Source of the DNA: Beijerinckiaceae bacterium | GTDB taxonomy: Bacteria; Pseudomonadota; Alphaproteobacteria; Rhizobiales; Beijerinckiaceae | Reading direction: 5' to 3' | DNA: 6,087 nt | Assembly (NCBI GenBank): GCA_947458675.1 | Contig: CANHAW010000146.1 | Span: 1-6,087, forward strand | Shown: in pieces, positions 1-6,087 of the stretch | Layout: every line of letters starts with the position of its first letter | How positions within the stretch are numbered: position 1 is the stretch's first letter | The notes under the pieces: generated by a model | Databases searched by the model: none | Seen by the model: the letters and a program-made list of their open reading frames with translations, nothing else | What the model was told of the DNA's origin: nothing | Position numbers and translations under genes: made by a program

Positions 1-1379
1 GCCGCATTCACCGCCGGCTGAACCTTGCCGGTGCGTTCGGCTTTCAGAAGTTCAGACACGAGGAAGGCCACTTCAATGGCCTGTTCGGCATTGAGGCGCG
101 GGTCGCAATGGGTGTGATAGCGGTCGCGCAGATCGGTCTCGAGAATCTGGCGCGCACCGCCTGTGCATTCGGTGACATTCTTGCCCGTCATTTCCAGATG
201 CACGCCGCCCGCATAAGTGCCTTCCGCCTGATGGATGGCGAAGAAGGAGCGGATCTCGCTCATGATGCGATCGAAGGGCCGCGTCTTGTAGCCGGACGCT
301 GAAATCGTATTGCCGTGCATCGGATCGCAGGACCAGACCACCTTGCGCCCTTCGCGCTCCACCGCACGGATCAGTGCGGGCAGATGATCGAAAATCTTTT
401 CCGAGCCGAAACGGCAGATCAATGTCAGGCGGCCGGGCTCATTGGCCGGGCTCAGAATGTCAATCAGACGCAGCAGATCGTCGCTCTTCAGCGAGGGGCC
501 GCATTTAAGCCCGATGGGATTTTTCACGCCGCGGCAATATTCGATATGGGCATGATCAGCCTGGCGCGTGCGGTCGCCGATCCACAACATATGGCCGGAT
601 GTGGCGTAAGGATCGCCTGACGTGGAATCGATGCGCGTCAGGGCCTGCTCATAGCCCAAGAGCAAAGCTTCATGCGACGTGTAGAAATCAGTCTGGCGCA
701 ATTCCTGATGGGCATCGGCCTCAAGACCGATGGCGCGCATGAAATTCAGCGTCTCGGTAATGCGGTCGGCGAGCTCCTGATAGCGATGCGATTGCGGGCT
801 GTCGTTGACAAAGCCCAGCATCCAGCGATGCGCATTTTCCAGATTGGCGTAGCCGCCGGTGGCGAAAGCGCGAATGAGATTGAGCGTCGCCGCCGACTGG
901 CGATAGGCCTCGATTTGCCGGCGCGGATCGGGAATGCGGCTCTCGGGCGTGAAGTCCGTGTCGTTGATAATGTCGCCGCGATAGATCGGCAGTTCGACGC
1001 CATCGATCTTCTCGGTTGGATTGGTGCGCGGCTTGGCAAACTGGCCGGCCACGCGCCCGACCTTCACCACCGGCGAGGCGGCAGCAAAGGTGAGCACCAC
1101 CGCCATCTGCAAAAAGACGCGGAAGAAGTCGCGGATATTGTCGGCTGAATGTTCAGCGAAGCTCTCGGCGCAATCGCCACCCTGCAACAGGAAGGACTCG
1201 CCGGCCTGCACTTTGGCCAAAGCCTTTTTCAGCTTGCGCGCCTCGCCCGCAAAGACCAGCGGCGGAAAGCCGGCCAGCTGCCGCTCGACATCGCCAAGAG
1301 CCTTTGCATCCGGATAGACGGGCGCTTGCTCGATGGGCTTTGAGCGCCAGGAGTCAGGGGTCCAGGGGGTGGCAGGCAT
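1..1379 (-). CDS. aroF: Class II 3-deoxy-7-phosphoheptulonate (DAHP) synthase, C-terminus cut by window edge
   Basis: This cytoplasmic enzyme condenses phosphoenolpyruvate with erythrose 4-phosphate to DAHP, the first step of the shikimate pathway to aromatic amino acids. The window holds 459 codons of open frame without reaching a stop; class II enzymes are usually about 450-475 residues, so only a few residues should be missing. Signatures in order: [10 protein letters not shown] (65-74), [11 protein letters not shown] (108-118), YRGD (133-136), a stretch of E280 YCRG with NPIGLKCGP (280-295), CDPMHGNT (351-358), GGVHLEMTG (391-399), TECTGG (403-408) and CDPRLN (425-430). By analogy with the Mycobacterium tuberculosis enzyme, the metal ligands would be C70, H355, E396 and D426; all are present. 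The ATG at 1379 has GGAG six bases upstream. It follows gor on the same strand after 116 bases that include a hairpin, so it may have its own promoter. The long N-terminal extension of the mycobacterial enzyme, linked there to allosteric control, looks absent or short. The symbol varies between genomes (aroF, aroG). Confidence 0.96.
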   Translation of the reverse strand, partial: MPATPWTPDSWRSKPIEQAPVYPDAKALGDVERQLAGFPPLVFAGEARKLKKALAKVQAGESFLLQGGDCAESFAEHSADNIRDFFRVFLQMAVVLTFAAASPVVKVGRVAGQFAKPRTNPTEKIDGVELPIYRGDIINDTDFTPESRIPDPRRQIEAYRQSAATLNLIRAFATGGYANLENAHRWMLGFVNDSPQSHRYQELADRITETLNFMRAIGLEADAHQELRQTDFYTSHEALLLGYEQALTRIDSTSGDPYATSGHMLWIGDRTRQADHAHIEYCRGVKNPIGLKCGPSLKSDDLLRLIDILSPANEPGRLTLICRFGSEKIFDHLPALIRAVEREGRKVVWSCDPMHGNTISASGYKTRPFDRIMSEIRSFFAIHQAEGTYAGGVHLEMTGKNVTECTGGARQILETDLRDRYHTHCDPRLNAEQAIEVAFLVSELLKAERTGKVQPAVNA

Positions 1380-1385
1380 AAAAAT

Positions 1386-1389
1386 CTCC
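1386..1389 (-). promoter_or_regulatory. Ribosome binding site of the DAHP synthase gene
   Basis: GGAG on the minus strand lies six bases before the ATG at 1379. It supports that start for the DAHP synthase, and no competing in-frame start with a better site is seen. Confidence 0.75.
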
Positions 1390-1464
1390 AAACAGCCAGC
1401 TTGCACCCCGGCAAAGGGCGCGAGCGGCTTATACAATAAAGCGGGTCAATCGGGACAGGTTTTT

Positions 1465-1486
1465 GGCCGCGACCTTTGTCGCAGCC
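1465..1486 (-). terminator. Stable hairpin just after gor, terminator-like but without a U-tract
   Basis: Read on the minus strand, GGCTGCGAC, loop AAAG and GTCGCGGCC form a nine-pair GC-rich stem with a single G-U wobble. It begins nine bases after the gor stop codon. On the plus strand the same wobble becomes a C-A mismatch, so the fold favours RNA made from the gor strand. The following bases are AAAAACC rather than a run of T, so it is not a textbook intrinsic terminator. It may instead protect a 3' end, weaken read-through into the DAHP synthase gene, or mark a processing site. The structure is seen; the role is inferred. Confidence 0.45.
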
Positions 1487-1495
1487 CCTCCCCGC

Positions 1496-2875
<1,380 letters not shown>

Positions 2876-2893
2876 GTGGGCACCCTCAGACGA

Positions 2894-3439
2894 TCAGAGA
2901 TCGTGACCCTTCTTTTTCATCTCGGCGCGCACACGCGCCACCATGCTGAGCGACAGATCGCGGTTCCACGCATCGACCGCCTGAACGAGACGGCTCATGA
3001 CAGCCGGCTGCATTTCCGTATATTTCTTGCCCGCAGGCGTTTTCAGAAAAGCGACCGTTTCCTTCAGCTCGGCTTCGCTCATCGTACCGGCAACAAGCCG
3101 GGCCGAATGATCGACCATTTCAGCCGTGCGGGCGTTGAATTCCGGCGTGATCACATCCTTCATCACCACGCCGAGATCTTTGGCAAGCTCCGGGCGCGTG
3201 CGCGTGAGATTGCCGGAGAGTTCGCGCATCATGTCAGCGACGAAAGGCGCAAAGCCCTGAGCGATACCCGAAAGCTGAACGACTTCGCGCCCGAGGGCGA
3301 ATTGCGCATCGCTCACAGCCGCGACGGGGGGGAGAAAGGCGGGCGGAGCCGGTTGCTTCTGGCCCTGCGCGAAAGCCGGCATGGACGAGGCAGCGATAAA
3401 GGCCAGCGCAATGGCGCCGAACAAGGCTTTGAGCTTCAC
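2894..3439 (-). CDS. Secreted DUF2059 domain protein, GTG start
   Basis: A 181-residue exported protein of unknown biochemical function. Residues 1-24 are a clear Sec signal peptide: K2 and K4, a hydrophobic core from about 5 to 18, and AFA before the likely cut at 24/25, so the mature protein should be periplasmic. A Pro/Gln-rich linker (about 27-39) follows. The rest is a predicted all-helical domain with the DUF2059 signature around 121-148, where ELKETVAFLKTPAGKKY precedes an M-Q-P-x-V-M turn. The C-terminus is Lys-rich (KKKGHDL). The start is GTG, with GGAG seven bases upstream and no ATG available before it. The gene sits between rpiA (22-base gap) and gor (18-base gap), so it is probably co-transcribed with both. 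I infer that order is conserved in related bacteria, but the neighbours do not by themselves reveal a function. There are no Cys residues, which argues against direct thiol redox chemistry. Confidence 0.92.
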   Translation of the reverse strand: MKLKALFGAIALAFIAASSMPAFAQGQKQPAPPAFLPPVAAVSDAQFALGREVVQLSGIAQGFAPFVADMMRELSGNLTRTRPELAKDLGVVMKDVITPEFNARTAEMVDHSARLVAGTMSEAELKETVAFLKTPAGKKYTEMQPAVMSRLVQAVDAWNRDLSLSMVARVRAEMKKKGHDL

Positions 3440-3446
3440 GTGACGT

Positions 3447-3450
3447 CTCC
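3447..3450 (-). promoter_or_regulatory. Ribosome binding site fixing the GTG start of the DUF2059 gene
   Basis: GGAG on the minus strand stands seven bases before the GTG at 3439, inside the 22-base gap after rpiA. It decides the start, because the predicted signal peptide begins exactly there. Confidence 0.75.
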
Positions 3451-3461
3451 TGCAAAAAAAT

Positions 3462-4169
3462 TCAATTCAGGTCGCCGATAACCTCGACACCGGATGCATC
3501 GGCGACAATCACCGCCTTCGCTATTCCGATGAACAGACCATGTTCGACGACGCCGGGAATGGCGTTGAGCAGATGCGCCAGTGCATCTGCATCGGGGATT
3601 CGTCCAAAGACACAATCCAGAATGGCATGACCGCCATCTGTGACCAAAACTTGGCCTTGCCCATTCATCCGCAGCCGCACCTCGCCCGTGCAGCCGGTGG
3701 CCTGGCCTGCAGCAAGGACATGACGGCGGGTGGATTCAAGGCCGAAGCGGTCGACCTCGACAGGCAAGGGGAACTTGCCGAGCGTGGCGACCTGTTTGGA
3801 GCGGTCGGTGACAACCACCATGCGGGCAGAGGCTGCCGCGACAATCTTCTCGCGCAAAAGCGCCGCACCGCCCCCTTTGATGAGGCGCAATTGCGGATCG
3901 AATTCATCGGCGCCATCGATTGTCAGATCCAGCTCGGGCGTCTCATCGAGCGTGGAGAGCGGAATATTGAGCGACAAAGCCTGTTCGCGGGTCCGCTCCG
4001 ATGTCGGCACGCCGACGACCTTCAGCCCCTGCGCCACACGCTCGCCCAGCAAGGCAACGAAATGGGCCGCGGTCGATCCGGTCCCCAGGCCCAGACGCAT
4101 GCCGGGGCGGACAAGGTCCACCGCGCGGGCGGCCGCGAGGCGTTTGGCGGCTTCGGCGGGATCGGTCAT
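3462..4169 (-). CDS. rpiA: Ribose-5-phosphate isomerase A
   Basis: This cytoplasmic enzyme interconverts ribose 5-phosphate and ribulose 5-phosphate in the non-oxidative pentose phosphate pathway, and in the Calvin cycle where one exists. From the ATG at 4169 it is 235 residues; E. coli RpiA is 219. Family signatures are GLGTGSTA (27-34, phosphate-binding loop), TIDGADE (83-89), [11 protein letters not shown] (98-108) and VTDRSK (120-125). D85, D88, K98 and E107 match E. coli D81, D84, K94 and E103 with a constant offset of four, so the active site is intact. The frame is open to a TTG at 4190, but that has no Shine-Dalgarno sequence. The ATG at 4169 has GGAG five bases upstream and gives a normal N-terminus. 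It is the second gene of the minus-strand run, 68 bases after the Cys-repeat protein and 22 bases before the DUF2059 gene. T7 follows the stop without a stable hairpin, so transcription probably continues. Confidence 0.97.
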   Translation of the reverse strand: MTDPAEAAKRLAAARAVDLVRPGMRLGLGTGSTAAHFVALLGERVAQGLKVVGVPTSERTREQALSLNIPLSTLDETPELDLTIDGADEFDPQLRLIKGGGAALLREKIVAAASARMVVVTDRSKQVATLGKFPLPVEVDRFGLESTRRHVLAAGQATGCTGEVRLRMNGQGQVLVTDGGHAILDCVFGRIPDADALAHLLNAIPGVVEHGLFIGIAKAVIVADASGVEVIGDLN

Positions 4170-4174
4170 GGCGG

Positions 4175-4178
4175 CTCC
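4175..4178 (-). promoter_or_regulatory. Ribosome binding site choosing the rpiA start
   Basis: GGAG on the minus strand, five bases before the ATG at 4169. The longer in-frame alternative from TTG at 4190 lacks any comparable site, so the shorter protein is preferred. Confidence 0.7.
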
Positions 4179-4237
4179 GCAGCAAAACAAGGCGATGCGG
4201 GGCGCTTAACGGCTTCCGGGGCGAAAGGCAAATGCCC

Positions 4238-4609
4238 CTATTTTGCCGGCGGCGTACACACAACCAGATCATTGAGCACATAGCAGATGGACATGGCGCC
4301 CGTGCGCAGATCGACCCGGAAAACGCCGCCCTCCCGCTCATGCCGAGAGGCCACGAGCTCATATTCGCTGGTCGGCTGCGGACCGGCGCCCTCTCCTTGC
4401 GAATAGCAGAGCGTGACGCCGATGGTATTTTCCTTCAATCCATATTGGCAGGCGCCCACTTCCCCCGTCGCACGGTTGAGACTGTAGACGCGATTGAGTT
4501 CAATCTCGGGGGCCGCCAGAAAGGTGAAACTTGAGGCGGAGGCGGCCAGACTCCCCAGGGCCAGAGCAATCAGGACGAGACCGGGGCGAGCCAGATTATG
4601 GCGGGACAT
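4238..4609 (-). CDS. Small secreted protein with two Cys-containing repeat units, function unknown
   Basis: I do not recognise a named family. From the ATG at 4609 the protein is 123 residues. It starts with a signal peptide (R3 and R8, hydrophobic 10-22, likely cut near ASA at 24-26), so it should be periplasmic or extracellular. The mature part contains two units that align without gaps over 14 residues: V41 to C54 and V96 to C109, pattern V-[YF]-x-[LV]-[ND]-x-x-T-G-x-[VM]-x-x-C. Each is followed by a second Cys in a short hydrophobic strand (C68, C118). All four Cys are in these units, so disulfides are plausible. Related-looking T-G-x-x-x-x-C repeats occur in rhizobial hypothetical proteins, as I recall. 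The frame stays open to 4738, but the longer versions would bury the signal peptide. The ATG at 4621 is a weaker alternative; GAGG six bases before 4609 decides. It is the first gene of the run leading to rpiA and is divergent from gph. Confidence 0.8.
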   Translation of the reverse strand: MSRHNLARPGLVLIALALGSLAASASSFTFLAAPEIELNRVYSLNRATGEVGACQYGLKENTIGVTLCYSQGEGAGPQPTSEYELVASRHEREGGVFRVDLRTGAMSICYVLNDLVVCTPPAK

Positions 4610-4615
4610 GAACAA

Positions 4616-4619
4616 CCTC
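4616..4619 (-). promoter_or_regulatory. Ribosome binding site choosing the start of the Cys-repeat protein
   Basis: GAGG on the minus strand, six bases before the ATG at 4609. The upstream in-frame ATG at 4621 has AAGG at five bases, so both starts are possible. The shorter gives a more usual signal peptide. Confidence 0.55.
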
Positions 4620-4643
4620 ATCACGACCTTTTGCTGAATGCCG

Positions 4644-4671
4644 ATTATTGCGAAAACGGATCTGGCAGCAA
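4644..4671 (-). promoter_or_regulatory. Possible sigma-70-type promoter for the minus-strand rpiA-gor run
   Basis: On the minus strand TTGCTG (4671-4666) and AATAAT (4649-4644) are 16 bases apart. Transcription would start near 4637, giving a leader of under 30 bases before the ATG at 4609. The match is imperfect, but the position in the divergent intergenic region is right. Confidence 0.3.
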
Positions 4672-4690
4672 GCGAAAGCGGCAGGCCGGT

Positions 4691-4719
4691 TTGACCTGTA
4701 CCGATTTTCGCCCTAGGCG
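4691..4719 (+). promoter_or_regulatory. Possible promoter directly in front of gph
   Basis: TTGACC (4691-4696) is followed after 17 bases by TAGGCG (4714-4719). The -35 match is good and the -10 match poor. If used, transcription would begin at or very near the gph ATG (4726), leaving almost no leader. Confidence 0.25.
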
Positions 4720-4725
4720 GTAGCC

Positions 4726-5433
4726 ATGCAGCAGTCAAACCCCCTTCTCGTCTTCGATCTGGACGGTACGCTTGCCGAAACGGCGGGCGATCTCTGCGCC
4801 ACGCTCAATGTTATTCTGGCCCGCGAGGATCTTCCGCCGGTCGCGCTGGCCGATGCCCGCAAAATGGTCGGCGCGGGCGCGCGCGCCCTCATCCAGCGCG
4901 GCTTTGCCGCCGTGGGACGCCCGCTGGAAGACGCAAAGCTCGACCGCCTCTTTGTGGATTTCCTCGCCCATTACGAGGACCATATTGCCGACGAGAGCCA
5001 TCTCTATGACGGCGTGGTGCGCGCGCTCGACCGGTTTGAGGGCGCAGGCTTCGGTTTTGCCGTTTGCACCAACAAGGTTGAAATCCCCTCCAAGCGATTG
5101 CTTTCGGCTTTGCGCGTCGATCACCGTTTCCGCGCCATTTGCGGGCAGGACACATTTCGGGAAAACGGCCGCAATATTGCCAAGCCCGATCCGCGCATGC
5201 TGCTGATGACAATCGAAATGGCCGGCGGCCACCCGGCGCAGACCATTATGGTGGGCGATTCACGCACCGATATCGACACAGCGAAAGCCGCCGGCATCCC
5301 GGTCGTCGCCGTCGATTTCGGCTATACAGACCAGCACGTCTCGACCTTTGCGCCGGATGTTGTGATCAGTCATTTTGACGAATTGTGGGACGCTGTCGCC
5401 CGCATCGGAATTGGGGAGCGGCAGGCAATATGA
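4726..5433 (+). CDS. gph: Phosphoglycolate phosphatase, HAD superfamily
   Basis: This HAD-type, Mg-dependent phosphatase is predicted to hydrolyse 2-phosphoglycolate to glycolate, removing an inhibitor formed by Rubisco oxygenation or by repair of oxidised DNA ends. It is 235 residues, normal for Gph. All four HAD motifs are present: DLDGT (11-15, nucleophile D11 and acid D13), T115 in CTNK, K153 in AKPDP, and GDSRTD (177-182, metal-binding D178 and D182). A helical cap domain lies between motifs I and II (about 20-90), as in subclass IA. The ATG has the weak site AGGCGG five bases upstream. The gene is divergent from the rpiA run across 116 bases and overlaps the next small gene by ATGA. Related HAD phosphatases such as pyrophosphatase PpaX or beta-phosphoglucomutase share these motifs. 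The neighbouring rpiA supports Gph, but substrate specificity is inferred from family resemblance. Confidence 0.9.
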   Translation: MQQSNPLLVFDLDGTLAETAGDLCATLNVILAREDLPPVALADARKMVGAGARALIQRGFAAVGRPLEDAKLDRLFVDFLAHYEDHIADESHLYDGVVRALDRFEGAGFGFAVCTNKVEIPSKRLLSALRVDHRFRAICGQDTFRENGRNIAKPDPRMLLMTIEMAGGHPAQTIMVGDSRTDIDTAKAAGIPVVAVDFGYTDQHVSTFAPDVVISHFDELWDAVARIGIGERQAI

Positions 5434-5594
5434 TCCGCGACAAAAAACTCGCCGTCGGCATGGGCTTTGCGTTCATGTTCGGCATTATGTGGGGCATGAT
5501 CGAAAATACGACGCCGGGAGAGGCCTTCCTGCGCGGTTCGATTGCCACCGCCTGCGCCCTGCTCACCTATCCGCTCTGGCGCTCGCGCAATTAG
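5430..5594 (+). CDS. 54-residue two-helix membrane protein coupled to gph
   Basis: I do not recognise a family. The ATG (5430-5432) overlaps the gph stop (5431-5433) as ATGA, the usual arrangement for translational coupling. An upstream in-frame ATG at 5385 exists, but it lies inside gph and would add 15 hydrophilic residues. The 54 residues comprise a short basic N-terminus (R3, K5, K6) and a first hydrophobic segment (about 7-23) rich in Met and Gly. A polar turn with ENTTPGE (25-31) precedes a second hydrophobic segment (about 33-50), and the end is basic (WRSRN). With Arg/Lys at both ends, both termini are probably cytoplasmic, with a short periplasmic loop. The possible ribosome binding sites are modest: AGG four bases upstream and GGAG eleven upstream, both in gph. 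The gene ends by overlapping the convergent gene by 4 bases. It is too small for an enzyme; a membrane helper role is only a guess. Confidence 0.75.
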   Translation: MIRDKKLAVGMGFAFMFGIMWGMIENTTPGEAFLRGSIATACALLTYPLWRSRN

Positions 5595-6087
5595 CGCGCC
5601 GTTCCCGATCCCCCGCCCGACGAGAGCTTTTTTCGCTGCACCCAGCGAAAACCCTCGTGGCGCGTGATCACCGCTATATCGATGGGCCCTCCCACCGTCT
5701 TGGGCTGCAGATCGACGCGAAAGCGCACATAGCCGATTGTCGCTTCCATCAGGAATTTCGTCAGCGCGATCGCATCGTGAATGGGCATGCCCGGTGTTAC
5801 CAATGTCGGGCTTGAGATTTCATTCGTCCCCTCACCGGCGCTGAATTCATCGCTCATGAGACGATGCAGGCATTCGCCCGATCCCTCCCAGCAAATACCA
5901 TATTCGGTGGGCGACCAGACCTGCGACACGCTCACACCCTCGCGCGAGTCGAAGACGAGATTCCAGACTTCGGGCGTTCCGCAATTGGCGGAATAGCCGC
6001 CGATGATCAAAGTGGAGCGGAGCTTGGCCACCTGCATCGGGGCCATGGAGCGCAGATAATCCTGCAGGCGGCGAACGACGGCTTCCA
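5591..6087 (-). CDS. Probable proteasome-fold Ntn-hydrolase-like protein, 5' end outside window
   Basis: The frame is open from the TAA at 5593-5591 to the window edge; 165 full codons are visible. The visible part fits the middle and C-terminal half of a proteasome/HslV-type Ntn hydrolase. It has a strand with IIGGY, then a Y-G-I-x-W-x-G-S-G-E turn, a helix, a long helix (DAIALTKFLMEATIGYVRF), and the closing strand VGGPIDIAVIT, which resembles the G-G-x-I-D-V-A-V-I-T end of archaeal proteasome beta subunits. The nucleophile-bearing N-terminus lies beyond 6087, so catalytic activity cannot be judged. The last residues are a Ser/Gly-rich tail (SSGGGSG). An ATG at 6046 is available, but the upstream codons continue as a plausible amphipathic helix (EAVVRRLQDYLRS). 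The first base pair at the edge (TG of a codon) might itself be part of a start, which would make the protein much shorter than a full Ntn fold. The gene is real by composition; the family call is tentative. Confidence 0.75.
   Translation of the reverse strand, partial: EAVVRRLQDYLRSMAPMQVAKLRSTLIIGGYSANCGTPEVWNLVFDSREGVSVSQVWSPTEYGICWEGSGECLHRLMSDEFSAGEGTNEISSPTLVTPGMPIHDAIALTKFLMEATIGYVRFRVDLQPKTVGGPIDIAVITRHEGFRWVQRKKLSSGGGSGTAR
5630..5651. repeat. Perfect nine-base inverted repeat inside the Ntn-like gene
   Basis: TTTTCGCTG and CAGCGAAAA are exact inverse complements separated by CACC. It begins 36 bases past the stop of the 54-residue gene, where a terminator for the gph pair would be expected. 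On both strands the T-run precedes the stem and the A-run follows it, the reverse of an intrinsic terminator. On the minus strand it encodes the residues FRWVQRK, so coding constraint may explain it. Confidence 0.55.

Noticed and set aside
1..1379. Plus-strand open frames within 108-1343
   Set aside because: All lie opposite the DAHP synthase frame, which is continuous and carries every family motif.
1428..1449. TTGACC and TATAAG on the minus strand as a promoter for the DAHP synthase gene
   Set aside because: The two hexamers are only 10 bases apart, and neither has a good partner at 16-18 bases. A promoter in this gap is likely, but this pair is not convincing.
3437..3447. Overlapping palindromes CACGTG and GACGTC at the DUF2059 start
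   Set aside because: Six-base palindromes are common at this GC content. The site overlaps the start codon and spacer, and no known operator is matched.
3455..3490. Intrinsic terminator at the end of rpiA (T7 tract after the stop)
   Set aside because: The T-run is not preceded by a stable hairpin; the best pairing is four bases with a ten-base loop. The run lies just before the DUF2059 ribosome site, so read-through is more likely.
4218..4238. Hairpin GGGGC/GCCCC at the end of the Cys-repeat gene as a terminator
   Set aside because: The stem is five pairs with an eleven-base loop and no U-tract on the minus strand, which is too weak to call.
4610..4738. N-terminal extension of the Cys-repeat protein up to 4738
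   Set aside because: The extension would cross into gph, bury the signal peptide and add residues without family character. A ribosome site supports the start at 4609.

Overview
The window is ordinary, gene-dense bacterial chromosome of high GC content. Protein style and gene content point to an alphaproteobacterium, probably of the Rhizobiales: a class II DAHP synthase, a glutathione reductase of the CVIRGCVPKK type, and gph, rpiA, a DUF2059 protein and gor side by side. This assignment is inferred from sequence style; no database comparison was made. I see no mobile element, CRISPR array, tRNA, rRNA or phage-like gene.

Layout: bases 1-1379 (minus) hold a nearly complete class II 3-deoxy-7-phosphoheptulonate synthase, cut only at its extreme C-terminus. 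A 116-base gap follows, with an RNA hairpin near its gor side (1465-1486). Bases 1496-4609 (minus) form a tight run read in the order secreted Cys-rich repeat protein (4238-4609), rpiA (3462-4169), secreted DUF2059 protein (2894-3439, GTG start), gor (1496-2875). Its gaps are 68, 22 and 18 bases, so one transcript is likely. A 116-base divergent intergenic region (4610-4725) separates this from the plus-strand pair gph (4726-5433) and a 54-residue membrane protein (5430-5594), joined by an ATGA stop/start overlap. Convergent to that pair, overlapping it by 4 bases, is the C-terminal part of a protein that looks like a proteasome-fold Ntn hydrolase (5591 to beyond 6087, minus).

How the genes fit together: RpiA makes ribose 5-phosphate in the pentose phosphate pathway, which also supplies erythrose 4-phosphate for DAHP synthase and, in its oxidative branch, NADPH for glutathione reductase. 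Gph removes 2-phosphoglycolate arising from oxygenase activity or DNA repair. The cluster is therefore housekeeping carbon and redox metabolism, with two secreted proteins and one tiny membrane protein of unknown function attached. The least explained pieces are the two-repeat Cys protein, the 54-residue membrane protein, and the Ntn-hydrolase-like fragment at the right edge. I did not find a convincing novel multi-gene system.
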